From Mesorhizobium waimense (GTDB taxonomy: Bacteria; Pseudomonadota; Alphaproteobacteria; Rhizobiales; Rhizobiaceae): DNA of 64,000 bases. The notes beneath the pieces are model-generated. The model was not told the DNA's origin. It did not search any database and worked only from the letters and a program-made list of their open reading frames with translations. The stretch covers positions 124,001 through 188,000 of the forward strand of contig NZ_QZWZ01000005.1 of the NCBI RefSeq assembly GCF_003601975.1, given 5' to 3'. Positions 34,127-42,270 of the stretch are shown here, piece after piece (position 1 is the stretch's first letter; each line of letters opens with the position of its first letter). The position numbers were made by a program, and so were the translations under genes.

Positions 34127-35835
34127 ATTGCGCTCCTTTTGTTGTTTTCGCCGGGAAGGTTCGGCAGAGGGACGCCGTGCTGATGCTCCAGCAGCGACAG
34201 AAAGGCGGTGCGTTCGGTGTCGGCCTGAGCCGCGCTCCAGCCTTTGCAGATGGCCAGGATTGAAAGCACGGCATCGACCAGTTCGCATGTCAGATCGCCT
34301 GCTATGGCAATGGTGGTGCGACGCAGGAAAATGTCAGCCAGCGACTCGACGTGCTCACGCTCGATGATCAGCCGGATTTCGCCGGTGGAATATTCCGTGC
34401 CAGGCAACATCGGGTCCGGAACAGCCGAAATAGCCGCCGCGATTCCGGCCGCGGACGTGCCATAGCGTTCCAGCAGATTTTGTGCGCGGGGCATTGTCAA
34501 TCTGTGTTCCGCCGCCAGCCTGGCGCACCAGTCGGCGGGATCGGAAGGAAAATCGCGGCCACCGCCGATGGCGAGATCCTCGGTACCGAGCGTGCGTACC
34601 AGTCCTGATCGCTCCAGCGCCATGTCGGCTGCCAGCGCGCCAAACGAGCGAAACGTCGTCCACTTGCCGCCGATCATACAGAGCGTTGCCGGCAGGTTGC
34701 CAGCCGGCTCAATGAATTCGCAGAAATGGTCGCGCGGGATGCGGCCCGTGAAACTGTCCTTGCTGGCTGGCAAAGGCCTGACGCCAGAGAAGCGGAAGAC
34801 GATCTCGTGCTTGGCGATTTTGATCGATGGGAAGACAAAGGCCAGCGACTGCAGGATGTACTGGAGTTCGTCGTCCTCGCACCGCACCGTGTCAGGATCG
34901 TCGACGCGGATTTCGGTCGAGCCGATCAGGACCTTGCCGAGATAGGGAAACAGGATGCAGATGCGTCCATCCTCGTTCTCGTAATAGACCATGTTCGCAT
35001 CAAGCGCGTCATGGAGCTCCTGGTTGTCGACGATCAGGTGCGAGCCTTTGGTGCCGCCCATCATGCGCGGTGCTAGCGCGCCGATCGCCTTGTTCGTCAG
35101 GTCGATCCAGCCGCCGGTGGCGTTGATGACGAGGCGGGGGCGCAGCGGCAGGGTCTCCCCCGAAACGGTATCGTTAAGCGTGAGGCCGTTTTCATCGGAG
35201 CCGATCCGCGCATAGTTGAGCGCACGCGCGGCGCGTGAAGCCGCCATCGCGTCGTTCAGCATCTCAAGGCCAAGCCGCTCGGGTCGACTCACCCAGGCGT
35301 CGTAGTAGGTCGCCGAACTGCGGGTCGCCGGATTGATGGCCGGCCACGTCTTCAGCGTTTCCTTGCGCCCTCGGAAGCGATGGGTCGGCATCAGCCGGCG
35401 CGATGCCGTGAAGACGTCATAGAGCGTCAGCCCGGCCTTGATGACGAGTGCGCCGCGCCGGCTCGGCCGCCGGGTGAGGCCAAGGAAGCGAACGGCGCCA
35501 TTGGCGATGCCGGAGAAGGTGTCGAAGATCGGCACCGTCGTCGGCAGCGGCGCGACGTAGTGCGGCGCATTTCGCAAGAGCCGGTCGCGTTCCCGCAGCG
35601 ATTCCTTGACCAGCTTGAACTCGCCATTCTCCAGATAGCGCAGGCCGCCATGCACCATGCGCGAAAGCGCTGCGCTGGCGCCGCTGCAATAATCGCCCTT
35701 CTCGGCGAGCAGCACGTCGACGCCTTGCAGGGCGAGCTCGCGAAAGACGCTGATGCCGTTGATGCCGCCGCCGATGATCAGCACGGCAATGTCGGGCCGC
35801 TCTCGCAGCGCGGCGAGTGTTTCGGTGCGCTTCAT
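34117..35835 (-). CDS. FAD-dependent glycerol-3-phosphate dehydrogenase-like protein (GlpD/EryB type)
   Basis: A 572-residue flavoprotein of the GlpD family. It has the FAD motif VLIIGGGINGISVFRELAL, the GlpD-typical SRMVHGGLRYLENGEF, and a C-terminal helical cap domain. In erythritol catabolism of Brucella and rhizobia a paralogue (EryB) oxidises the phosphorylated tetritol made by the FGGY kinase, and this operon has the same kinase-dehydrogenase-SorC set. True GlpD cannot be excluded, but linkage to a sugar importer and an aldolase argues for a polyol phosphate substrate. Confidence 0.88.
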   Translation of the reverse strand: MKRTETLAALRERPDIAVLIIGGGINGISVFRELALQGVDVLLAEKGDYCSGASAALSRMVHGGLRYLENGEFKLVKESLRERDRLLRNAPHYVAPLPTTVPIFDTFSGIANGAVRFLGLTRRPSRRGALVIKAGLTLYDVFTASRRLMPTHRFRGRKETLKTWPAINPATRSSATYYDAWVSRPERLGLEMLNDAMAASRAARALNYARIGSDENGLTLNDTVSGETLPLRPRLVINATGGWIDLTNKAIGALAPRMMGGTKGSHLIVDNQELHDALDANMVYYENEDGRICILFPYLGKVLIGSTEIRVDDPDTVRCEDDELQYILQSLAFVFPSIKIAKHEIVFRFSGVRPLPASKDSFTGRIPRDHFCEFIEPAGNLPATLCMIGGKWTTFRSFGALAADMALERSGLVRTLGTEDLAIGGGRDFPSDPADWCARLAAEHRLTMPRAQNLLERYGTSAAGIAAAISAVPDPMLPGTEYSTGEIRLIIEREHVESLADIFLRRTTIAIAGDLTCELVDAVLSILAICKGWSAAQADTERTAFLSLLEHQHGVPLPNLPGENNKRSAICA

Positions 35836-35855
35836 TGCGGAAATGCCTCGTTTGC

Positions 35856-36851
35856 TCAGGCAGCCATCTGGGAGAGATGCATGGCTATCGCTGTGTCGAT
35901 GGCGGCCAACTCATCGCGGCTGAGCCTGATCTCGCCGGCGCGCGCATTGTCGAGCGCCTGATCGGCGTTGCGGGCGCCGCATAGCGCAAAGGTGATGCCT
36001 GGCTGCGCCAGGGTCCAAGCAATCACGATCTGCGCCATCGAGGCTTCGTGCCGTTCGGCGGTCGGGCGGATGGCCTGCTTGAGCGCAGCCACCTTCTGCC
36101 GGTTCCCAGCCGAGAACCGCGGATTGTCCTTGCGCTGGTCGTCGCCGGTGAAACTGCGTCCCGGATCGACCGAACCAGTGAGCAGGCCGAGCGCCAGCGA
36201 GGAGTAGCTCAGCGTCGCCACATCGTGCCTGCGCGTGATCGGCAACAGCGTGCCTTCGATCTCGCGGTCGATCATCGAATAGCGTTCCTGGATGGCGTCG
36301 AGCTGCCCGGCGGCGACATAGTGCTCGAGGTCAAGGGCGCTGACATTGCTTGCGCCGATCGCCCTGATCTTGCCGGACGCCTTCAGCTTCTCCAATGCCG
36401 CAACCGTCTCGGCAATCGGCGTGGTCGGGTCCTGCCAGTGGGTGATGTAGAGGTCGATGTAGTCCGTGCCGAGCCGCTTCAGGCTCTGTTCCACCTCATA
36501 GGTGATGCCGTCGGCGCCGAGATAGCGGTGCACCGGCTTGTCATCCTGGTCGAAGAAGTGGTTGCCCTTGCCGGAATGCCAGTTCAGCCCGCATTTGGTG
36601 GCGACCACCACCTTGTCGCGCATGCCCTTGATCGCCTTGCCGACGATTTCTTCGCTGCGACCGAGGCCATAGGCAGGCGCGGTGTCGATCAGGCTGACGC
36701 CGGCGTCGATGGAGGCTTCGATGGCGCGGATCGAGGCTTGCTCGTCGGTGCCGCCCCACATCCAGCCGCCGATCGCCCAGGTGCCGAGACCAACGGCGGA
36801 TGCCTGGATACCGGACGCGCCGATCGCACGCAGGATTTGTTCTGAACTCAT
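35856..36851 (-). CDS. Aldo/keto reductase
   Basis: A 331-residue NADP-dependent AKR. The catalytic tetrad is visible: Asp in SLIDTAPAYG, Tyr four residues on, Lys in VVATKCGLNW and His in DLYITHWQDP. The coenzyme end has ITFALCGARNADQALDN. It overlaps the SorC gene by four bases (ATGA) and is 20 bases ahead of the GlpD-like gene, so it is part of the polyol operon, where it may interconvert an aldose and its polyol. Confidence 0.9.
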   Translation of the reverse strand: MSSEQILRAIGASGIQASAVGLGTWAIGGWMWGGTDEQASIRAIEASIDAGVSLIDTAPAYGLGRSEEIVGKAIKGMRDKVVVATKCGLNWHSGKGNHFFDQDDKPVHRYLGADGITYEVEQSLKRLGTDYIDLYITHWQDPTTPIAETVAALEKLKASGKIRAIGASNVSALDLEHYVAAGQLDAIQERYSMIDREIEGTLLPITRRHDVATLSYSSLALGLLTGSVDPGRSFTGDDQRKDNPRFSAGNRQKVAALKQAIRPTAERHEASMAQIVIAWTLAQPGITFALCGARNADQALDNARAGEIRLSRDELAAIDTAIAMHLSQMAA

Positions 36852-37828
36852 GCTGCCTCTCTTTCGGCAAGGTCGAGAATGCCAAGGCCGGTGGCCTCGT
36901 CGGTTACGATGATGTCGAGATGATTGCCGCGCATGGCGCTGAGGATCGGCGCGATCTTGCTCGGCCCGCTGGCGACGCCGATGGAGCGCGGAATGGTGGC
37001 GAATTCGTCAAGGGTGAGCGACACCAGCGAGCGGTTGAGCGTGTAGTCGCTGAGCTTTCCGTTTCGATCGATCAGGTGTGCCAGCAATTCGCCGGATGCG
37101 CCCGAGCGTTGGATTGCCTGGCGGTCGGCGCTGGAGGAGGGATGCAGGTCGTAATAGCTGGAATCGTCGGTCAGGATCGAACCGACGCCGACCACCGCGA
37201 CATCGGCCTCGCGCGCCCGGCGAAACACGTCCGCCACCGCGCGCACGCCCATCAGCATCTCGCGCTGTTCCGGCGTGTCGGCAAACAGCGGCGCATGGAT
37301 CTGGTAGGCCCGGCCGCCCAGCCTGTCGGCCATCAGCGAGGCGACGTGATTGACGTCGGTGTAGTGTTTGCCCTGCACGAGCCCGGTCGCCGGAATGACT
37401 TCGACATCATAGCTGCGGCCGGGCTTCAGCCCGGCGACCAGCGCGCTGACGCCCTTGCCTCCGGTGATCGAAATGGTGTCGCCGTCCTTGATCGTTTCGA
37501 GCAGAAGGTTGGCCGCCGCTTCGCCGACCCGCAGCAGTGCCGTCTGCGGGTTTCCCGAGACTGTCGGCACCACAACCGCACGCTCGATGCCGCCGAGCCC
37601 CACCAGCCGCGCTTCGAGGTCGACCAGATGGTCAATCGGCGACTTGATCTTGATCTCGACCAGGCCGAGCTGGTGGCCGCGCTTGATCAGACGGTTGACG
37701 GTGGCGTGCGAGATGCCGAGTTCCCTGGCGATCTCGGCCTGCGTCTTGCCCTCCATATAGTGGAGGACAAGCGCCTGATGCATCTGGCGGACGGTCGAGA
37801 TGTCGTCGCGTGTGTTTGGGGGTGCCAT
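36848..37828 (-). CDS. SorC/DeoR-type sugar-binding transcriptional regulator
   Basis: A 326-residue regulator. The N-terminal helix-turn-helix is clear (YMEGKTQAEIARELGISHAT, then VNRLIKRGHQLG), followed by the SorC sugar-phosphate-binding domain (ITGGKGVSALVAGLKPG, VGVGSILTDDSSYY). EryD of Brucella and rhizobia belongs to this family and represses erythritol genes until the inducer binds. The gene sits in the middle of the operon it probably controls. The palindrome at 41658-41671, ahead of the first gene, is a candidate binding site. Confidence 0.9.
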   Translation of the reverse strand: MAPPNTRDDISTVRQMHQALVLHYMEGKTQAEIARELGISHATVNRLIKRGHQLGLVEIKIKSPIDHLVDLEARLVGLGGIERAVVVPTVSGNPQTALLRVGEAAANLLLETIKDGDTISITGGKGVSALVAGLKPGRSYDVEVIPATGLVQGKHYTDVNHVASLMADRLGGRAYQIHAPLFADTPEQREMLMGVRAVADVFRRAREADVAVVGVGSILTDDSSYYDLHPSSSADRQAIQRSGASGELLAHLIDRNGKLSDYTLNRSLVSLTLDEFATIPRSIGVASGPSKIAPILSAMRGNHLDIIVTDEATGLGILDLAEREAA

Positions 37829-37849
37829 GATTGCTCTATCGTCTCGAAC

Positions 37850-38836
37850 TCAGGACTTCTTACGGTGCAGGAAATGGTCGGCCGACACCGCCGCCAGGAG
37901 GATGCAGCCTTTGATCATGTCCTGCCAGTAGACTGAGATGTCGAGCAGGATCAGCGAACTGGTGACAACCGACAACAGCGCCATGCCCAGGATGGCGCCG
38001 AAGATCGTGCCCGAGCCGCCCTTGAGCGAGGCGCCGCCGATGACGGCCGCCGCGATCACGTTGAGTTCCATGCCAGCGCCGAAGGTCGGCGTGGCGGCGC
38101 CGAAACGCGCCATGTAGATCACACCCGCAAAGCCGGAGAGCGTCGCGCACAGCACCGTCACCCAGAACTTCACCTGGTTGGTCTTGATGCCGGAGAACTG
38201 CGCCGCCTTCTCGTTCGAGCCGGTATAGAACACCTTGCGGAAGGCGGTGGCGCGCCGGAGCAGGAAATCGAAGATCGCCACCACGACCACGAAGATGATG
38301 ATGACATAGGGCACGCCCTGGAAGTTGCCCTGGCCGATCGCCTTGAACTCCGGCGGCAGCGTGAACAACGACAGTGGCGTACCCTTGGTGATGACCAGGC
38401 ACAGGCCACGCACGATCACCATCGCCGCCAGCGAGGTGATGAAATGGTTTAGCCCCACGACCGTCACGAAGAAACCCATCACCGCGCCGATCAGCGCGCT
38501 CACCGCAATGCCGATCAGGCTCGCAGTCCAGGGATCCAGCCCGGCCAGGAACAGCGCCCCCGAAACCACCATCGAGAAGCAGACGACCGAGCCCACGGAC
38601 AGGTCGATGCCGCCGACGATCAGCAGGATGGTCATGCCGACGACGACGATGCCCTCGATCGAAAAGCTCATCAGCATGGCGCGGAAGTTGCCCCAGGTGA
38701 GGAAATGCGGCGAGGCGAAGCTCATGGCGATGCAGAGCGCCAGGATGATCGCGATCAGGCCGGCTTCACGCATCGAGGCGAGCCGGGCGAAGCTGACACG
38801 TCGGCTGGCATCCGCCGCCTTGATCTCGGCAAGCAT
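37850..38836 (-). CDS. Permease of a sugar/polyol ABC importer (RbsC type)
   Basis: A 328-residue membrane protein with eight to ten hydrophobic segments and the family hallmark VGGIDLSVGSVVCFSM, plus AAVIGGASLKGGSGTIFGA. ATG 38836 has GGGAGAA seven bases upstream, which decides against the longer frame to 38881. It probably acts as a homodimer with the double-ATPase protein encoded 16 bases upstream. Confidence 0.92.
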   Translation of the reverse strand: MLAEIKAADASRRVSFARLASMREAGLIAIILALCIAMSFASPHFLTWGNFRAMLMSFSIEGIVVVGMTILLIVGGIDLSVGSVVCFSMVVSGALFLAGLDPWTASLIGIAVSALIGAVMGFFVTVVGLNHFITSLAAMVIVRGLCLVITKGTPLSLFTLPPEFKAIGQGNFQGVPYVIIIFVVVVAIFDFLLRRATAFRKVFYTGSNEKAAQFSGIKTNQVKFWVTVLCATLSGFAGVIYMARFGAATPTFGAGMELNVIAAAVIGGASLKGGSGTIFGAILGMALLSVVTSSLILLDISVYWQDMIKGCILLAAVSADHFLHRKKS

Positions 38837-38852
38837 CGTGGTTTCTCCCGCG

Positions 38853-40394
38853 CTAGGCGACATTCTGGGCCTGCCCCTCATACGCCGCGTTCGGTTGCAC
38901 GCCGGAAGCCAGCATGATGATCGTTTCCTCGTCGAGTTGACCCGTTTCGAGCTCGCCGGCGATGCGGCCTTCGCGCACCACAGCCACCCGGTCGCACAGA
39001 CCGATGAGTTCGGGCAGTTCCGATGAGATCATGATGATGCCGACGCCCTGATTGGCGAGTTCTCTCAGCAGGCGATGAATCTCGACCTTGGCGCCGACAT
39101 CGATGCCGCGCGTCGGCTCGTCCATGATAATGACCTTCGGTGCAACCGAAAGCTGCTTGGCAATCGCCACCTTCTGCTGGTTTCCGCCAGAAAGCGTCGA
39201 TACGGCCGCATCGATGCCGGCCATGCGCACGCCGAGCTGCTTGGCTAGGCTGGTCGCCTGATCTGCTTCGGCGTGGCGGTCGAGCAGGCCGAAACGGCCG
39301 GTGAGCTTGCCGAGGTCGAGTGCCGATACATTGGCCGCGATCGACAGATCGAGGAAGACGCCGGAACCCTTGCGATCCTCGGAGAGATAGACGAGGCCAG
39401 CGCGCACGGCATCGGCATAGCTGCGGATCGCAACGTCTTTTCCGTCGAGTACGACGTTGCCGGCGGTCGCAGGCCTCAGCCCGCAGATCGTCTGCGCGAT
39501 CTCGCTGCGGCCAGCGCCGATGAGGCCGCCGATGCCGAGAATTTCACCAGCCCGCAATTCGAGATCGACATTGGCGAAACGGGTACCATCCGAAAGGCCC
39601 CTCACCGAGAGCAATGCGCGGCCAGGCCTTGCATTGGCAGGAAGCTTGTCGGGATAGAGCTGAGTGATCTCGCGGCCGACCATCTTGCGGACCACGTCGT
39701 TGGGCGACGTCGCCTCGATGGCCTCGGTCGCGACATAGCGCCCGTCGCGGAAGACGGTGACTCGGTCGCACAGCGAAAAGATCTCGGCCATGCGATGGCT
39801 GATGTAGATGACGGAAATGCCGCGCTGCTTCAGCCCGCGCACGATTGCGAACAGGCGCTGCGCTTCGGTTTCGGTCAGTGCCGCGGTCGGTTCGTCGAGG
39901 ATCAGCACCTTGCAGTCGAGCGTCAGTGCCTTGGCGATCTCGACCAATTGCTGGCTGGAAATGGAAAGGTCCGCGACCTTGGTGCGCACCGCAATAGGCG
40001 CAAGCCGGTTCATCGCCTTCTCGGCGTCTGCATGGACCTGCTGGAAATTCATCAGCGGCGCGCGCCGGGCGTTGATCGCCGCCATGCAGATGTTCTCGGC
40101 TACCGTCGCATCCTGGCAGAGCGCGATTTCCTGATGCACCAGCGCGATGCCCATCTTCTGCGCCGCCGCGGGCGATGCGATCGTCACCGGCTTGCCGTCG
40201 ATCAGTATGTCGCCCTCGTCCGGCTGCAGGATGCCGCCGATCATGTTCATCAGCGTCGACTTGCCGGCGCCGTTCTCTCCGCACAGCGCATGGACCTCGC
40301 CGCGGCGCAGCTCGAACTGCACGCCGCTCAGCGCCTGGACCGACCCGAACGCCTTGGAAAGGTTGCGGATCTGAAGGACGGGCGCGTCGCTCAC
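38853..40394 (-). CDS. Double-ATPase subunit of a sugar/polyol ABC importer (RbsA type)
   Basis: A 513-residue protein with two ABC domains in tandem. Domain 1 has Walker [13 protein letters not shown], a Walker B in [12 protein letters not shown] and the switch His in [11 protein letters not shown]. Domain 2 has the degenerate A-site GLIGAGRSE, the signature [15 protein letters not shown] and [15 protein letters not shown]. This pattern (second Walker A degenerate) is normal for the carbohydrate uptake-2 family. GTG 40394 is preceded by CAGGAG. It lies between binding-protein and permease genes. Confidence 0.93.
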   Translation of the reverse strand: MSDAPVLQIRNLSKAFGSVQALSGVQFELRRGEVHALCGENGAGKSTLMNMIGGILQPDEGDILIDGKPVTIASPAAAQKMGIALVHQEIALCQDATVAENICMAAINARRAPLMNFQQVHADAEKAMNRLAPIAVRTKVADLSISSQQLVEIAKALTLDCKVLILDEPTAALTETEAQRLFAIVRGLKQRGISVIYISHRMAEIFSLCDRVTVFRDGRYVATEAIEATSPNDVVRKMVGREITQLYPDKLPANARPGRALLSVRGLSDGTRFANVDLELRAGEILGIGGLIGAGRSEIAQTICGLRPATAGNVVLDGKDVAIRSYADAVRAGLVYLSEDRKGSGVFLDLSIAANVSALDLGKLTGRFGLLDRHAEADQATSLAKQLGVRMAGIDAAVSTLSGGNQQKVAIAKQLSVAPKVIIMDEPTRGIDVGAKVEIHRLLRELANQGVGIIMISSELPELIGLCDRVAVVREGRIAGELETGQLDEETIIMLASGVQPNAAYEGQAQNVA

Positions 40395-40426
40395 GCCATG
40401 CTCCTGCGAAAAGAGTTCTGAAGGGG

Positions 40427-40452
40427 GCCGGAAGGGAAGCCCCCCTTCCGGC
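40427..40452 (-). terminator. Hairpin between binding-protein and ATPase genes of the polyol importer
   Basis: GCCGGAAGGG (40427-40436) pairs with CCCTTCCGGC (40443-40452), a perfect ten-base stem with a six-base loop, located 3' of the binding-protein gene on the minus strand. As in the other importer of this window there is no strong T tract, so mRNA stabilisation or partial termination is more likely than complete termination. Confidence 0.65.
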
Positions 40453-40475
40453 TCTGATGTCGGCTCGGCTCGAGA

Positions 40476-41507
40476 CTACTCCTCGATGCCCTTGGTGCCA
40501 CGCCGCTTGAGATATTTGTCCCAATAGAAATCGTCGGCATTGTCCTTGGTCACGATCGAGAAGCCATTGTCGACGAACGGCACCTTCATCGCGTTGGCGC
40601 CGGCGCGCTTGGCGTCGTTCATCGGGTCGATCAGCCCAGGATGCTTGGCCAGCCACAGAAGCATGAAGCCCATATAGCCCTGCATGCCCTGATTGGGGTT
40701 GACCGAGCCGAAGATCTCGCCGGCCTTGATCATGTCGAGGATCTTGGCATTGACGTCGGCCAGCATGACCTTGATCTTGCCGCCGCCTTCCTTGGCCGCT
40801 TGTGCTGCGCCGATCGCCGAATTGGCTTCCGGCATGAAGACGGCGCCGAGATCGGGATGGGCCTGGGCGAGGCTGAGCACCGCCTGATAGGCCTTGGTCG
40901 GGTCCTGGTTGGACGCGGCGCGGCCGGCCAGCTTCATGTCAGGCCATTTGGCCTCCATGCGGGCGATGAAGGCCGAGACGCGCTTGTCGTGATTGTCCTG
41001 GCCGGGGTTCTCGAGAACGGCATATTCGCCCTTGCCACCCATCGCCTCGGCGACGGCATCGGCGGTATAGGTGCCTTCGGCGACGTTGTCGGAGGTGACG
41101 TAGGAGACGCGCTTGGAGTTGGGCGAGTCGGCGGCGAAAGTCACCACTGCGGTGCCGCCGTCGATGGCGCGGTTGATCGGCTCGATGAACGGATCGGAAT
41201 TCATCGGATGCACCAGGATGCCGGCCGGCTTCTGCGCCAATGCCTGGTCGAAAGTGGCGATCTGCTTGTTCACGTCATATTCCGGCGTGCCGGTATATTC
41301 GGTCTCACAGCCGAACTGCTGCCCGGCCTGCTTGAACATTTCATAGACCGGGAACCAATATTCGACGCCCGAGACCATGACGTTCATGACATACTTTTCA
41401 CCCGGCTCGCATTTGAACGGGTTGGCGGTTTCGGCGCGGGCCTGGGTCGAGACCAAGATGGTCGACGCAGCCGCTGCCTTGGCGAGCGTGCTCAGAAATT
41501 TGCGCAA
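40476..41507 (-). CDS. Periplasmic sugar/polyol-binding protein (type 1, RbsB-like)
   Basis: A 343-residue binding protein. With TTG 41507 as start the N-terminus is RKFLSTLAKAAAASTILVST followed by QARA, a good Sec signal, and AGGGAGGA lies at the ideal distance upstream. ATG 41531 would add eight residues and has no ribosome site. The mature part shows the two-lobed fold landmarks GILVHPMNSDPFIEPINRAI, the hinge AVVTFAADSPNS and the late VNPNQGMQGYMGF. It is the first gene of the leftward operon, and its ligand is probably a sugar alcohol or small sugar. Confidence 0.9.
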   Translation of the reverse strand: MRKFLSTLAKAAAASTILVSTQARAETANPFKCEPGEKYVMNVMVSGVEYWFPVYEMFKQAGQQFGCETEYTGTPEYDVNKQIATFDQALAQKPAGILVHPMNSDPFIEPINRAIDGGTAVVTFAADSPNSKRVSYVTSDNVAEGTYTADAVAEAMGGKGEYAVLENPGQDNHDKRVSAFIARMEAKWPDMKLAGRAASNQDPTKAYQAVLSLAQAHPDLGAVFMPEANSAIGAAQAAKEGGGKIKVMLADVNAKILDMIKAGEIFGSVNPNQGMQGYMGFMLLWLAKHPGLIDPMNDAKRAGANAMKVPFVDNGFSIVTKDNADDFYWDKYLKRRGTKGIEE

Positions 41508-41657
41508 GATTCCTCCCTTGGCCGAAGCCATGCTCAATGACAATCGCGAACGCCGCAGCGTCTCGCTGTCTGGATTGATTGACGCCGGACATCCTCCAGA
41601 AACCCGACGCCCCGACAATTACCGGCTTTTCCAGCGCTGTCAATAAAATTCACTATA

Positions 41658-41671
41658 TGAAATATATTTCA
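41658..41671. promoter_or_regulatory. Perfect palindrome TGAAATATATTTCA, candidate SorC operator
   Basis: A 14-base perfect palindrome in an AT-rich patch (41641-41678) about 150 bases upstream of the first gene of the polyol operon. The whole 41508-42270 gap otherwise holds only this site and the nuoD fragment below. It is a natural candidate for SorC or another repressor. Confidence 0.55.
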
Positions 41672-41856
41672 ATATGGTAGCTGGCGACGCTGTTCAGAAG
41701 CCCAATGCGCACCTTAGACGCAGCGGCACGACCAGGCGAATATGAGTGCCTTAAGCGTCCTCTTTGTGCCTCCGTTGCTCCATTCGCCGATCTGCCGCTC
41801 GTCCACAAAATGCAAACGGGCAACCGCTTGCCTATTTGGTATGCTGGTATGCTGGA

Positions 41857-41996
41857 GCGACCATCCACCATTTCAAACTGTACACTGAAGGACATCGCGT
41901 GCCGCCCGGCGAGGTCTACGCCGCCGTCGAGGCGCCCAAAGGGAGTTCGGCGTCTATCTGGTTTCGGACGGGAGCAATGTTCCCTATCGGTGCTAG
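41857..41996 (+). pseudogene. Fragment of nuoD (NADH-quinone oxidoreductase subunit D), frameshifted
   Basis: From 41857 the plus strand reads [20 protein letters not shown] then YAAVEAPKG. After one missing base near 41943 the next frame continues [17 protein letters not shown] and ends at TAG 41994-41996. Together this is the well-conserved C-terminal part of NuoD ([10 protein letters not shown]...[27 protein letters not shown]). The rest of nuoD, about 350 codons, is missing on both sides. It is a dead fragment in the gap between two operons and shows that this gap has been rearranged. A short direct repeat GGTATGCT(x2) lies just before it. Confidence 0.8.
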
Positions 41997-42270
41997 ATGC
42001 CTGCGCCGCAGCGAAACAGGCATGCCGCTCCAATTTGTGGCTCTGATTGAATGACCACCGCATGCGGACGGCGGCCATTTCCGTCGCATGCGAAACTCAA
42101 AGGACCATCGGTCGCAGCCAGGCGCTGCCAGCGCCCGTGCGGCAGCAATTCCTCATTGCAGGGCGACCATGACGCATTCAGCGTGCGCTTCGGCGCAGTT
42201 AGCGTCTTTTTTCTTTCGCGTTCGATCCACTATCCGCCCCCCGCCCTGGAAAACAGATAGGCAGATCATC

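Noticed and set aside
32231..34183. 650-codon plus-strand frame
   Set aside because: Antisense to the FGGY kinase and aldolase, whose motifs are clear.
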